From NCBI RefSeq assembly GCF_014204895.1, contig NZ_JACHMF010000001.1:4898001-4962000 (forward strand): 64,000 nucleotides of DNA. The letters are read 5' to 3'. Of this stretch, positions 37,022 through 47,028 are shown in pieces. The position numbers and the translations under genes were made by a program. The stretch's first letter is position 1, and each line of letters begins with the position of its first letter. The notes beneath the pieces are model-generated. The model worked only from the letters and a program-made list of their open reading frames with translations. It did no database searches and had not been told where the DNA came from. The stretch comes from Paractinoplanes abujensis. GTDB lineage: Bacteria; Actinomycetota; Actinomycetes; Mycobacteriales; Micromonosporaceae.

Positions 37022-38257
37022 GTGACGGACGGGAAAATGCCCCTGCGGGCCAAGGTCGCGACGTCGGTGTCGAAGACGGCGGCCGCACTCTCCAGGGCCG
37101 CCGGGCGCGGCGACGGCTCGGTCATCGGCGGCTGGATCGGTCTGAAGATCGACCCTGATCTGCTGCGCAACCTGGCCGCCGGGCGCGCGATCGCGCTGGT
37201 GTCCGGCACCAACGGCAAGACCACCACGACCCGGCTGGCGGCGGCCGGCCTGGGCGTGCTCGGCCCGGTGGCCACCAACTCGTTCGGCGCCAACATGCCC
37301 ACGGGGCACACCTCGGCCCTGGCCAAGGCGGGCTCGACCCCGTTCGCGGTGCTCGAGGTCGACGAGCACTACCTGGCCCGGGTGATCGACGAGACCAACC
37401 CGCGCGTGGTGGCGCTGCTCAACCTCTCGCGCGACCAGCTCGACCGGGCCAAAGAGGTCGCGATGATGGCCCAGATGTGGCGCACCGCGCTGGCCGGGCA
37501 CCCCGACATCTCGGTGGTGGCCAACGCCGACGACCCGATGGTCGTGTGGGCGGCCCGGGGCTCGTCGCACATCACCTGGTTCAGCGCCGGCCAGCGCTGG
37601 ACCGACGACTCGGTGGTGTGCCCCGAGAGCGGCGACCCGATCGAGCGGGCCAACGGCGACTGGTGGTGCACGGGCTGCCCGCTGCGCCGCCCGCAGGCCC
37701 AGTGGCGCGTCGAGGACGACGGCGTCATCGACCCCCGCGGCGACTGGCACCTGGTCAAGCTGCAGCTGCCGGGCACGGTCAACCTGGGCAACGCGGCCAC
37801 CGCGCTGGCCGTGGCGGCCGAGTTCGGCGTGCGGCCCATCGAGGCGCTCCCCCGGCTGGCCACGGTGGCCTCCATCGCCGGGCGGTACGCGCAGGTCGAC
37901 CGGGACGGCCGCAACATCCGCCTGCTGCTGGCCAAGAACCCGGCCAGCTGGCTCGAGGCGTTCGACATGGCCGAGCAGGCGCCGACGCTGCTCTCCATCA
38001 ACGCCCGCGACCCCGACGGTTTCGACACCTCGTGGCTCTACGACGTCGATTTCTCGCCCCTGCACGACCGGCCGGTGCTGATCACCGGCGAGCGGGCGTT
38101 CGACCTCGCCGTACGCCTCGAGGTGAACGGAATCGGTTTCCGGCACGTGTTGAGTTTCGAGGAGGCGCTCCGGTCGGTGCCGCCGGGCCGCCTCGAGGTG
38201 ATCGCCAACTACACGGCGTTCCAGGACATCCGAGCGGAGTTGGACCGTGTCAACTGA
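37022..38257 (+). CDS. murT: Lipid II isoglutaminyl synthase, MurT subunit
   Basis: A 411-residue Mur-ligase-like protein. The P-loop is VSGTNGKTTTTRL. An inserted zinc ribbon, typical of MurT, has cysteines near residue 200 and in WWCTGCPLRR (~216-219). The C-terminal domain is DUF1727-like and ends with the GatD-contact region. MurT with GatD amidates the D-Glu alpha-carboxylate of lipid II to D-isoglutamine, which is required for efficient cross-linking. The GTG start at 37022 is used. Its stop lies 11 bp inside gatD, so the two are translationally coupled. Confidence 0.94.
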   Translation: MTDGKMPLRAKVATSVSKTAAALSRAAGRGDGSVIGGWIGLKIDPDLLRNLAAGRAIALVSGTNGKTTTTRLAAAGLGVLGPVATNSFGANMPTGHTSALAKAGSTPFAVLEVDEHYLARVIDETNPRVVALLNLSRDQLDRAKEVAMMAQMWRTALAGHPDISVVANADDPMVVWAARGSSHITWFSAGQRWTDDSVVCPESGDPIERANGDWWCTGCPLRRPQAQWRVEDDGVIDPRGDWHLVKLQLPGTVNLGNAATALAVAAEFGVRPIEALPRLATVASIAGRYAQVDRDGRNIRLLLAKNPASWLEAFDMAEQAPTLLSINARDPDGFDTSWLYDVDFSPLHDRPVLITGERAFDLAVRLEVNGIGFRHVLSFEEALRSVPPGRLEVIANYTAFQDIRAELDRVN

Positions 38258-38960
38258 GAGCGTCCTGCGCATCGTCTGGATCTATCCGGACCTGCTCTCC
38301 ACGTACGGGGACCGGGGCAACCTGCTGATCCTGGGCCGGCGGGCGGCCATGCGCGGCATCCCCGTCGAGACGTATTCCGTACGCTCCGACCAGCCCATGC
38401 CCTCGACAGCCGACATCTATCTGATCGGCGGCGGCGAGGACGGCCCGCAGGCCCTGGCGGCCCAGCGGCTGATCACCGACGGCGGCCTGCACCGGGCGGT
38501 CAACCAGGGCGCGGCCGTGCTGGCCATCTGCGCGGGTTACCAGTTGTTCGGTCACTCGTTCTTCGCCAAGGGGGCCAAGTGCCCCGGCCTGGGGCTGCTC
38601 GACCTGCATTCCGACCGCGGCGAGACCCGTGCGGTGGGTGAGATCCGGGGGGACATCGACCCGCGGCTGGGCCTGCCCCCGCTGACCGGTTTCGAGAACC
38701 ACGGCGGGCGTACGCACCTCGGGCCCGGGGTGGCGCCGCTCGCCCGGGTGACGGCCGGGGTTGGCAATGACGGGCAAACCGAGGGAGCCTGGCACGGGAA
38801 GATCCTGGGCACCTACTCGCACGGCCCGGCTTTGGCTCGCAACCCAGCTATAGCCGATCTGCTACTGCGTTGGGCGATCGGCGCGGATAGTCTTTCCCCG
38901 GTCGACGACACCTGGCCCGACAAACTGCGAGCGGAACGCCTCGCCGCAGCCGGCTCCTGA
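38247..38960 (+). CDS. gatD: Lipid II isoglutaminyl synthase, glutaminase subunit GatD
   Basis: A 237-residue class I glutamine amidotransferase. IYLIGGGEDGPQ binds substrate. The nucleophile is Cys95 in LAICAGYQLFG, and His192 in TYSHGPALARNP completes the dyad. It supplies ammonia to MurT for amidation of the stem peptide. The GTG start at 38247 overlaps the end of murT by 11 bp. Confidence 0.94.
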   Translation: MSTESVLRIVWIYPDLLSTYGDRGNLLILGRRAAMRGIPVETYSVRSDQPMPSTADIYLIGGGEDGPQALAAQRLITDGGLHRAVNQGAAVLAICAGYQLFGHSFFAKGAKCPGLGLLDLHSDRGETRAVGEIRGDIDPRLGLPPLTGFENHGGRTHLGPGVAPLARVTAGVGNDGQTEGAWHGKILGTYSHGPALARNPAIADLLLRWAIGADSLSPVDDTWPDKLRAERLAAAGS

Positions 38961-38994
38961 AACAGACCCGACGAGCAAGGGACGGTACGCCTGC

Positions 38995-39741
38995 ATGACT
39001 GACATCCTGATCGCCCCGCGGGGCGTGAATCTCGCGGCGGATACTCAGGTTTCTCAGCCCCAGCAGACCACCGGCGAAAAGTCCGAGATGGGCTGGAAGC
39101 GCCGACTCGTCCGGTTCGGCGTTCTCGGTGTCGTCGTCGGGGGCATCGCGGCCGCGGCCGCGGTGCTGCCGATCCGCGAGATCGCCGACACCGTCGCCGC
39201 CCTCGGCCCCGCGGCCGCCGTCGGCATCGCGGTCATCGGCGGTCTCCTGCTCTCGGTGCTCGTCCCCCGCACGGCGATCACGCTGGCCTGCGGCGCCCTG
39301 CTGGGTGCGGCCACCGGCGCGGCGACCGCCCTGGCCGCGGCCGTGATCGCGGCCGCCGCCACCTACTACGCGGGCCGCTGGGTCGGCCGGGGCGCGCTGG
39401 CCGCCCGCTCCGGCGGCAAGCTCGACCGTCTCGACGGCTGGCTCAACCGTCGTGGCCTCTCGGCTGTGCTGCTCGTCCGGTTCCTGCCGCTGGCCCCGTT
39501 CGGCCTGGTCGGCTACGCGTACGGCACCACCAGCGTCTGCCGCAAGCGTTACCTGCTGGGCACCACGCTGGCCTCGATCCCGTCGGCCATCTCGTACGCG
39601 GTGATCGGCGCGGCAGTCGTCAAGCCGGGCGAGATGAGCCCGCTGTCGCTGGCCCCGGCCCTCATCGGTTTCACCCTGACCACCAGCATCGTCCTCTGGT
39701 GGAAGCGCTCGGCCAAGAAGGCCGCCGCCACAGCAGCCTGA
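38995..39741 (+). CDS. TVP38/TMEM64 (DedA-like, VTT domain) membrane protein
   Basis: A 248-residue polytopic protein with about six hydrophobic segments. The VTT-domain signature is visible: LVRFLPLAPFGLVGYAYG, preceded by a re-entrant Gly/Ala-rich region and followed by KRYLLGTTLASIP. Members of this superfamily act as lipid or undecaprenyl-phosphate scramblases or translocases. A link to cell-wall lipid recycling is plausible here next to murT-gatD but is inference. The ATG at 38995 is used. It ends at a strong bidirectional terminator. Confidence 0.88.
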   Translation: MTDILIAPRGVNLAADTQVSQPQQTTGEKSEMGWKRRLVRFGVLGVVVGGIAAAAAVLPIREIADTVAALGPAAAVGIAVIGGLLLSVLVPRTAITLACGALLGAATGAATALAAAVIAAAATYYAGRWVGRGALAARSGGKLDRLDGWLNRRGLSAVLLVRFLPLAPFGLVGYAYGTTSVCRKRYLLGTTLASIPSAISYAVIGAAVVKPGEMSPLSLAPALIGFTLTTSIVLWWKRSAKKAAATAA

Positions 39742-39745
39742 TCAA

Positions 39746-39783
39746 CGGAAAAGGCCCACCTCGGACGAGGTGGGCCTTTTCCG
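39746..39783. terminator. Bidirectional intrinsic terminator
   Basis: CGGAAAAGGCCCACCTCG (39746-39763) and CGAGGTGGGCCTTTTCCG (39766-39783) form a perfect 18-bp inverted repeat whose outer part supplies A- and T-runs on both strands. It sits between the convergent membrane-protein gene (+) and leuS (-) and serves both. Confidence 0.9.
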
Positions 39784-39796
39784 TGTTCGGAGGGCG

Positions 39797-42610
39797 TCAG
39801 ACGACGACGCTGACCAGGCGGCCCGCGACGACGATGACCTTCTTGGGCGTCCGCCCGGCCAGTGCGTCCACCACGGCGGCCAGCGCCTGCTCGCGCACCT
39901 CGGCCTCGGGGGCCGACGGCGACACCTCGACGCGCGCCTTGACCTTGCCGTTGATCTGCACCGGATACGTGATCGACTCGGCCACCAGCTGCGCCGGGTC
40001 GGCCACCGGGAAGTCGGCGTAGGCCAGCGTGCCCGCGTGCCCCAGTTTGCCCCACAGCTCCTCGGCCAGGTGCGGCGCGAACGGCGACAGCATCAGCAGC
40101 AGCGGCTCGACCGCCTCCCGCGACGCCGACGGCAGCGGGGTCAGCGTGTTGGTCAGCTCGATCAGCTTCGCGATGGCGGTGTTGAAGCGCAGCTCGTCCA
40201 GGTCCTCGCGGACGCCCGCGATCGTCCGGTGCAGCGTCTTGCGCACCGCCGGTTCCAGCGGCTCGTCCCCCACCCGTACGGCTCCGGTCTCCTCATCGAC
40301 CACCAGACGCCACACGCGCTGCAGGAACCGCTGCGACCCCACGACCGCCCGGGTCTCCCACGGGCGGGAGACGTCCAGCGGGCCCATCGCCATCTCGTAG
40401 ACCCGGAACGTGTCCGCGCCGTACTGCTCGCACATCTCGTCGGGGGTGACGACGTTCTTCAGCGACTTGCCCATCTTGCCGTACTCGCGGAAGACCTCCT
40501 GGGTGTTGCGGTAGTAGTACCGGCCGCCCAGCTCCTCCACCTCCTCGGCGGGCACGATGACGCCGCGCTCGTCGCGGAACGCGTACGCCTGGATGTAGCC
40601 CTGGTTGAACAGCCGGCGGAACGGCTCGAACGACGAGACGTGCCCCAGGTCGTACAGGACCTTGTGCCAGAACCGGGCGTACAGCAGGTGCAGGACGGCG
40701 TGCTCGACACCGCCGACGTACAGGTCGACACCACCGCAGTCGCCGTCGCGCTGCGGGCCCATCCAGTACGCCTCGTTGTCCGCGTCGACCAGCGCCTTGT
40801 CGTTGTGCGGGTCCAGGTAGCGCAGCTCGTACCAGCAGGAACCGGCCCACTGCGGCATGGTGTTGGTCTCGCGGGTGTACGACTTCAGGCCGTCGCCCAG
40901 GTCCAGCTCGACGTTGACCCAGTCCTTCTTGCGCGACAGCGGGGTCTCGGGCTCGCTGTCCGCGTCGTCCGGGTCGAACGTGCGGGGCGAGAAGTCGTCG
41001 ACGTCGGGCAGCACGACCGGCAGCATCGACTCGGGCAGCGCCACCGGCAGGCCGGTCTCGTCGTAGACGATCGGGAACGGCTCGCCCCAGTAGCGCTGCC
41101 GGCTGAACAGCCAGTCGCGCAGGCGCCACGTGGTCGCGCCCTTGCCGTGGCCGTGCTGCTCCAGCCAGGTGATCATCTCGGCCTTGGCCTCGGCGACGCC
41201 CTTGCCGTCCAGCCAGTCACTGTTGATCGCCACACCCTCGCCGGTGAAGGCACCCTCAAAATCGTCGGGAGCTTTCACCGTACGGATGATGGGCAGCTCG
41301 AAGACCTCGGCGAACTCCCAGTCGCGGGTGTCCTGGCCGGGCACCGCCATGATCGCGCCGGTGCCGTAGCCGGCCAGCACGTAGTCGGCGATGAAGACCG
41401 GCACGTCCTTGCCGTTGACCGGGTTGGTCGCGTACGCGCCGGTGAAGACGCCGGTCTTCTCCTTGCCCTCGGTGCGCTGCTCCTCGGTCTTGGCCGCGGC
41501 GGCCGCGCGATAGGCGGCGATCGCCTCGCCGGGCGTGGCGGCGCCACCGGTCCACTTCGCGTTCGTGCCGGTCGGCCAGTCCTTCGGCGCGATGCGGGAG
41601 ACCAGCTCGTGCTCGGGCGCCAGCACCATGTAGGTGGCGCCGAACAGGGTGTCGGGCCGCGTGGTGAAGACGGTGATCTTGTCAGCGCCGACCGTGAAGT
41701 CGACGTGGGCCCCGCGGGACCGGCCGATCCAGTTGCGCTGCATCAGCTTGACCGGCTCCGGCCAGTCCAGCGTGTCCAGGTCCTCGACCAGGCGATCCCC
41801 GTACGCGGTGATCCGCATCATCCACTGCTTCAGGTTGCGCTGGAACACGGGGTAGTTGCCGCGTTCGCTGCGCCCGTCCGGCGTGACCTCCTCATTGGCC
41901 AGCACCGTGCCCAGGCCGGGGCACCAGTTGACCGGGGCCTCGCTGACGTAGGCCAGGCGGTGGTCGTCGATCAGCTGCCGGCGCTCGACCGGTGACAGCT
42001 CGGCCCAGGTCTTACCGGGCGTGGGACGGGTGCCGGACTCGAACTCCGCGATCAGGTCCGCGATCGGGCGGGCCTTGCGGATCGTGGTGTCGTACCAGGA
42101 GTTGAAGACCTGCAGGAAGATCCACTGCGTCCACCGGTAGTACTCCGGGTCGGTGGTCGCGAACGAGCGCCGGTCGTCGTAGGCCAGGCCCAGGCGGCGC
42201 AGCTGGTTCTTGTAGCGCTCGACGTTGGCCGCCGTGGTGACCGCCGGGTGCGTGCCGGTCTGCACCGCGTACTGCTCGGCGGGCAGGCCGAAGGCGTCGA
42301 AGCCCATCGGGTGCAGCACGTTGAAGCCGGCCATGCGCTTGTACCGGGTGTAGCTGTCGGTGCCGATGTAGCCGAGCGGGTGCCCGACGTGCAGGCCCGC
42401 CCCGGAGGGGTACGGGAACATGTCCTGCACGTGCAGCTTGGGCGCGCCGAACCGCGGGTGCGCGGGATCGGCCAGCTCGCCCGCCGGGTTGGGCGCCTGG
42501 AACGTCCCGTTCTCGGCCCAGTAGGCCTGCCAGCGCGGCTCGATCTCGTTGGCCAGCGCGGCGGTGTAACGGAACTTCGGGGTCTCTGACTCGCTGCTCA
42601 TCGTCGGCAT
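39797..42610 (-). CDS. leuS: Leucyl-tRNA synthetase
   Basis: A 937-residue class Ia aminoacyl-tRNA synthetase. The HIGH-like motif is [12 protein letters not shown]. The zinc/CP1 editing region has [20 protein letters not shown], and the KMSKS-like loop is [10 protein letters not shown]. Length suits the bacterial type with an extended insertion. The start is the ATG at 42610; a second in-frame ATG is at 42601. The leader upstream contains a leucine-codon peptide and a terminator, so the gene is probably attenuated by charged tRNA-Leu. Confidence 0.97.
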   Translation of the reverse strand: MPTMSSESETPKFRYTAALANEIEPRWQAYWAENGTFQAPNPAGELADPAHPRFGAPKLHVQDMFPYPSGAGLHVGHPLGYIGTDSYTRYKRMAGFNVLHPMGFDAFGLPAEQYAVQTGTHPAVTTAANVERYKNQLRRLGLAYDDRRSFATTDPEYYRWTQWIFLQVFNSWYDTTIRKARPIADLIAEFESGTRPTPGKTWAELSPVERRQLIDDHRLAYVSEAPVNWCPGLGTVLANEEVTPDGRSERGNYPVFQRNLKQWMMRITAYGDRLVEDLDTLDWPEPVKLMQRNWIGRSRGAHVDFTVGADKITVFTTRPDTLFGATYMVLAPEHELVSRIAPKDWPTGTNAKWTGGAATPGEAIAAYRAAAAAKTEEQRTEGKEKTGVFTGAYATNPVNGKDVPVFIADYVLAGYGTGAIMAVPGQDTRDWEFAEVFELPIIRTVKAPDDFEGAFTGEGVAINSDWLDGKGVAEAKAEMITWLEQHGHGKGATTWRLRDWLFSRQRYWGEPFPIVYDETGLPVALPESMLPVVLPDVDDFSPRTFDPDDADSEPETPLSRKKDWVNVELDLGDGLKSYTRETNTMPQWAGSCWYELRYLDPHNDKALVDADNEAYWMGPQRDGDCGGVDLYVGGVEHAVLHLLYARFWHKVLYDLGHVSSFEPFRRLFNQGYIQAYAFRDERGVIVPAEEVEELGGRYYYRNTQEVFREYGKMGKSLKNVVTPDEMCEQYGADTFRVYEMAMGPLDVSRPWETRAVVGSQRFLQRVWRLVVDEETGAVRVGDEPLEPAVRKTLHRTIAGVREDLDELRFNTAIAKLIELTNTLTPLPSASREAVEPLLLMLSPFAPHLAEELWGKLGHAGTLAYADFPVADPAQLVAESITYPVQINGKVKARVEVSPSAPEAEVREQALAAVVDALAGRTPKKVIVVAGRLVSVVV

Positions 42611-42643
42611 CCGTCTTCTCGTCTAAGGGCGGCTCTGGGCATG

Positions 42644-42668
42644 AAAAAACCCCTCACGCAGGAGGGGT
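42644..42668 (-). terminator. Attenuator terminator in the leuS leader
   Basis: On the minus strand ACCCCTC (42668-42662), a 6-nt loop and GAGGGGT (42655-42649) are followed at once by a run of six T residues (42649-42644). This classic intrinsic terminator lies 34 nt before leuS and downstream of the leader peptide. Confidence 0.85.
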
Positions 42669-42669
42669 C

Positions 42670-42707
42670 GCCGTGCTGGGCCGCTGTTGCAGCGGAATCA
42701 GCACGGC
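42670..42707 (-). promoter_or_regulatory. Leader hairpin preceding the leuS attenuator
   Basis: GCCGTGCTG (42707-42699) pairs with CAGCACGGC (42678-42670), with an inner CCGCTG/CAGCGG stem, both read on the minus strand. The upstream arm overlaps the stop region of the leader peptide, so a ribosome stalled at the Leu codons would prevent this hairpin from forming. Confidence 0.7.
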
Positions 42708-42745
42708 CGGCTAAGAAGCAGGAAACGCCGAGCCATGTGTTGCAT
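42698..42745 (-). CDS. leuS leader peptide with three consecutive Leu codons
   Basis: A 15-codon frame encodes MQHMARRFLLLSRPC. The Leu triplet uses CTG-CTT-CTT, and CTT is rare in this GC-rich genome. A second ATG (codon 4) could be the true start; TATCAT lies 7 nt before it, so a leaderless transcript is possible. No Shine-Dalgarno sequence is visible. The stop codon falls inside the downstream hairpin and the attenuator follows, as in classical amino-acid attenuators. Confidence 0.75.
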   Translation of the reverse strand: MQHMARRFLLLSRPC

Positions 42746-42781
42746 GATACCGGTCGCCGCCCGGAGACGGCGACCGGTATC
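42746..42781 (-). terminator. Terminator-like hairpin after the M36 protease gene
   Basis: GATACCGGTCGCCG (42746-42759) and CGGCGACCGGTATC (42768-42781) form a perfect 14-bp stem with an 8-nt loop, 10 nt beyond the protease stop codon and directly before the leuS leader peptide. There is no U-tract, so termination is inferred from stability and position. Confidence 0.6.
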
Positions 42782-42791
42782 ACCCGTACTA

Positions 42792-45662
42792 CTAGCCGGC
42801 CTGTCCGTAGACGGCGAGCTCGGTGCTGTCGAGGAACACGCAGCCGCTGACCGTCGGCGGCTGGCCGGCCGGGCAGAGACCCGCGTCCTGGCCCTGCGAG
42901 GTCAACATCGTGAACCGGACGAAGCCGATGCCGTCGCCGGTGCCCGCGGCCAGCGCGACCGGGGTGGGCGTGACGGTGCCGGCCGGGAAGGTGCCGCTCG
43001 CGGCGACCGCCCAGGTCGTGCCGTCGACCGAGGTCTCGACGCGGTAGCCACCGGTCGAGGCGGTCTCGTCGTCACCACAGGTGGCCGACGGGTTGATCAC
43101 GAGCTCGGAGACGTCGACCGTGCCGGAGAGCCGGATCACGGCGTTCTGCCCGGCCTCGGTCTCGATCTCGGAGCCCCAGCCCGCGAGCTGCGACTGGTCG
43201 ATCAGCTCGTTCGGGCCACAGCCGTACGGGGTGTAGTCGACGCCGGTGAAGCTGACGATCGACGCGCCGCCCGAGGAGGCGGCCCAGTCCTTGCGGACCG
43301 ACCAGTTCTCGGTCTTGGTGCCCGAGTTGATCGACAGCGTCTTGACGACCTGGTCGTAGCCCGCGCCACGCGCGTAGACCTTGGCGTACGTGCCCGGGAT
43401 GATGCCCGAGATCGTGTAGGTGCCGTCCGCGCCCGTGGTGGCCCGGTAGTCACCGGCGAAGCCGGAGGCGTGGCCGCCGAAGGCGACGGTCAGGCCGGCC
43501 ACCGCGGCGCCGGTGTCCGAGTCGGTCGCCTTGCCCTTGAGGGTGCCCCGCGGGGTGTTGGCCGACGGCGGCGTCGAGAAGTCCTCGACCGGCTGCGCGT
43601 CGTCTCCGTCGATCGCGGCGGCGAAGTAGCCCATGCCCCGCTTGGCGAAGACCTTCCAGATCGTCTTGGCGTTCTTGCCCTTGTTGACGACCAGGTCGGC
43701 GGCGAGGATCGAGTTGCGCATGTCCAGGAAGGACGGGTTGGACGGGGAGAGCTCCATGCCGCGCGTCACGATCGACTGCGCGGTCTTGCTGCCCACCGCC
43801 TGACGCAGGTCCCACAGGGTCTGCGCCCAGATCTCACCGTCGGCGTGCACCTCGGGGCCACCGGCGTAGATCTTGCCGTAGTCGCCGTAGGTGAAGCCGC
43901 CGGGACCGGCGCCCGGGGTGCCCGCGCACTCGGTCGCGGCCGAGCCGACCGGGCAGTCCAGGGCCTCGTAGCGGATCGTGCCGCCTGCGGTCCAGTACTT
44001 GCCGACCAGCACCTCACCGGGCTTGGCGGTGTCCTTCTCCAGGCCCTTGGCCACCAGGTAGTCCCAGGCGTAGAAGTCGCTCCACGCCTCACCCATCGCG
44101 CCGCCCTGCTGGTCGCTGAGCGTCGAGTTGCCGTCCGCGTCGACCACGAGGCGGTTGGACAGGCCGTGGGTGTACTCGTGGAACACCACGTCGGCCTCGT
44201 CGCCGGTGTTGGCGGCGACCGAGCTCGGGCCCGGGCTCAGCAGGTACATCTGCATGACCGGCGGGATGCCGTCGGGCGGGGTGTTCATGTTGGCGTTGTC
44301 GGTGTGGTTGGCGTCGGGCAGGCCGTCCGCCGTGTTGGCGCCGTCCATGGCCTGGCCCTGCACCGCGTCGCCGTCCTGCGCCTCGAAGTTGCCGGCGGCC
44401 CGGGTGAAGCCGATCGGGCCGGCCTTGAGGTGGTCGTGGAAGGTACCCAGGAACGCGAACAGCTGCACCGCGTTCTGCTTGCGGTTGGTCTGCCACGAGT
44501 TCGGCGTCTCCGGGTCCCACGAGCAGGGGTACGCGTCGGAGCACAGGCCCCCGACCTCGTCGTTGAAGTCGACGAACGGGTAGTTCCAGGACCGTACGCC
44601 GGAGGGACCGACCTCTTCCGAGGCGTCCGGGAGGTCGTTGTCGTTGACGTCCGACCAGACGTGCGCGACGTTGCCGCTGAGCACGCGGGCGTTGTTCGGC
44701 AGCCAGCCCTTGCCGGCCAGGTCGACCGGCTGCTGCTTGCCGCCCTTGGGCGCGCCCGGGTAGTTCTGCCATACGTCGGCGCGGTCGTTCGCGATCGTGC
44801 TCTTGCGGTAGAGCACCTCGCCGCTGGCCGCGTCGACGACGTGCACGTAGCCCTCGTCGACGGCGATCGTCTGCCAGGCCAGCCGGGGGCCCGAGGCGGT
44901 CTGGAACCAGACCTGCTTGGCGTTGCCCTTGTCGCTGAACGTGGTCTTGCCGCCCTCGGTCTTGGTGACCTTGGCGGTGGAGGTGCCGAACACGTCCTTC
45001 ACGGCGGCGGCGCGCGCGGCCGTGGCCGAGACCTTCGCGGCGCCGGCACTGGACGGCAGCGCCTTGAGCGGCGAGCCGTCGACCTGCACGAGGCGGCCGT
45101 CGGCGGTCACGTGAGCCTTCAGGCCGTTGCCGAAGACCGGCACGCCGTCGGCCACCTGCACCCAGCTGAGGTGGTGGGTGCCCTCGACGTCGACGTAGTC
45201 CTGGCGCAGCACCAGCGTGGCGAGGTCGGCCGCGTCGATGCCGAACACCTCGGGGTGGGCCTTGACGTAGTCGAGCGCGATCTTCGCCGGCTTCTTGGTG
45301 CTGGGCCCGGTGAGGAACCCGTCGAGCTTCGCCACCCGGCGCGGAGTTCCCGTCGCCCGGTCGATGTCGACGATCCCCTGTACACCCAGGGAGTCACGCA
45401 GAGTCTTCACCGCGTTGCCCGCGGGTGCCGGCACGACGGCGCGGCTCAGGGCGGCGGTCGGTTGCGCGGCCGCGGCGGCGGCCAGGTTCTGGCGGCTGTC
45501 GTAGTCGGCTCGCCGCTGCTGCTTGCTGTCGGTGGCCCCGGTCACTGCGCCGGGTACCGGCGCGGCCTGCGCCTGCGCGGGCAACAACGCTGCCAGCAGG
45601 ACGACACCGGCGGCCGCCGCCCCGACCCGCCGGGTCGCGGACGGTACGGAAAACGGTCTCAA
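42792..45662 (-). CDS. Secreted M36 (fungalysin) metalloprotease
   Basis: A 956-residue exported protease. An Arg-containing signal peptide (~1-33) is followed by an inhibitory FTP/PepSY propeptide (~60-250). The catalytic domain has HEYTH at residues 495-499, with the third zinc ligand Glu in GEAWSDF about 30 residues later. A carboxypeptidase-regulatory-like beta domain (TLKGKATDSDTG region) and a C-terminal discoidin-like domain follow. The start is TTG at 45662, with a GAGAGGGG sequence upstream and no better in-frame start. It is a single-gene unit with an AT-rich upstream region. Confidence 0.92.
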   Translation of the reverse strand: MRPFSVPSATRRVGAAAAGVVLLAALLPAQAQAAPVPGAVTGATDSKQQRRADYDSRQNLAAAAAAQPTAALSRAVVPAPAGNAVKTLRDSLGVQGIVDIDRATGTPRRVAKLDGFLTGPSTKKPAKIALDYVKAHPEVFGIDAADLATLVLRQDYVDVEGTHHLSWVQVADGVPVFGNGLKAHVTADGRLVQVDGSPLKALPSSAGAAKVSATAARAAAVKDVFGTSTAKVTKTEGGKTTFSDKGNAKQVWFQTASGPRLAWQTIAVDEGYVHVVDAASGEVLYRKSTIANDRADVWQNYPGAPKGGKQQPVDLAGKGWLPNNARVLSGNVAHVWSDVNDNDLPDASEEVGPSGVRSWNYPFVDFNDEVGGLCSDAYPCSWDPETPNSWQTNRKQNAVQLFAFLGTFHDHLKAGPIGFTRAAGNFEAQDGDAVQGQAMDGANTADGLPDANHTDNANMNTPPDGIPPVMQMYLLSPGPSSVAANTGDEADVVFHEYTHGLSNRLVVDADGNSTLSDQQGGAMGEAWSDFYAWDYLVAKGLEKDTAKPGEVLVGKYWTAGGTIRYEALDCPVGSAATECAGTPGAGPGGFTYGDYGKIYAGGPEVHADGEIWAQTLWDLRQAVGSKTAQSIVTRGMELSPSNPSFLDMRNSILAADLVVNKGKNAKTIWKVFAKRGMGYFAAAIDGDDAQPVEDFSTPPSANTPRGTLKGKATDSDTGAAVAGLTVAFGGHASGFAGDYRATTGADGTYTISGIIPGTYAKVYARGAGYDQVVKTLSINSGTKTENWSVRKDWAASSGGASIVSFTGVDYTPYGCGPNELIDQSQLAGWGSEIETEAGQNAVIRLSGTVDVSELVINPSATCGDDETASTGGYRVETSVDGTTWAVAASGTFPAGTVTPTPVALAAGTGDGIGFVRFTMLTSQGQDAGLCPAGQPPTVSGCVFLDSTELAVYGQAG

Positions 45663-45976
45663 TTCAGCCCCTCTCGATCGGGCTCAGATGCGGCCGCGAG
45701 CAGGGCAAAACCCCCCGCCGGCCCCACCTCACTTGTGTGGCCCGTCGATGGCTGACTCTCTTGAACATCGGCAAATATAACTAGAGCGATGTCTGATTCT
45801 TTACCTATCTGATACGCATGTCCGGTTGACGGTTGTCGAATCAGGCCGACGGCCGACCTCGGCGAGTTGCTGTGATCGGGCTAACCTGTGGGTGACGGGG
45901 CGGCTCGCTCAGCTTTTCGCTGCCCTTTCGCCCCGGCTGCGCAAGATTGGCGCGCACACCAACTTGGAGGAGGCCC
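45663..45976. other. Divergent promoter region, protease and MoxR operon
   Basis: This 314-bp gap between the divergent M36 protease and MoxR genes is AT-enriched at ~45760-45850. A TAACCT hexamer at ~45882-45887 could be a -10 for the MoxR operon, but no matching -35 is convincing. AGGAGG directly precedes the MoxR GTG. Confidence 0.4.
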
Positions 45977-47026
<1,050 letters not shown>

Positions 47027-47028
47027 CC

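Noticed and set aside
36784..37158. Small plus-strand frame before murT
   Set aside because: It overlaps the murT promoter and start in another frame, and its second half is only a murT shadow.
42611..42783. T-box riboswitch before leuS
   Set aside because: No T-box core sequence or specifier-loop arrangement is visible; the Leu-codon peptide with hairpin and terminator explains the leader better.
45843..45865. RecA-NDp promoter before the MoxR operon (TTGTCG at ~45834)
   Set aside because: The hexamer 11 nt downstream is GC-rich and does not match TAnnnT.
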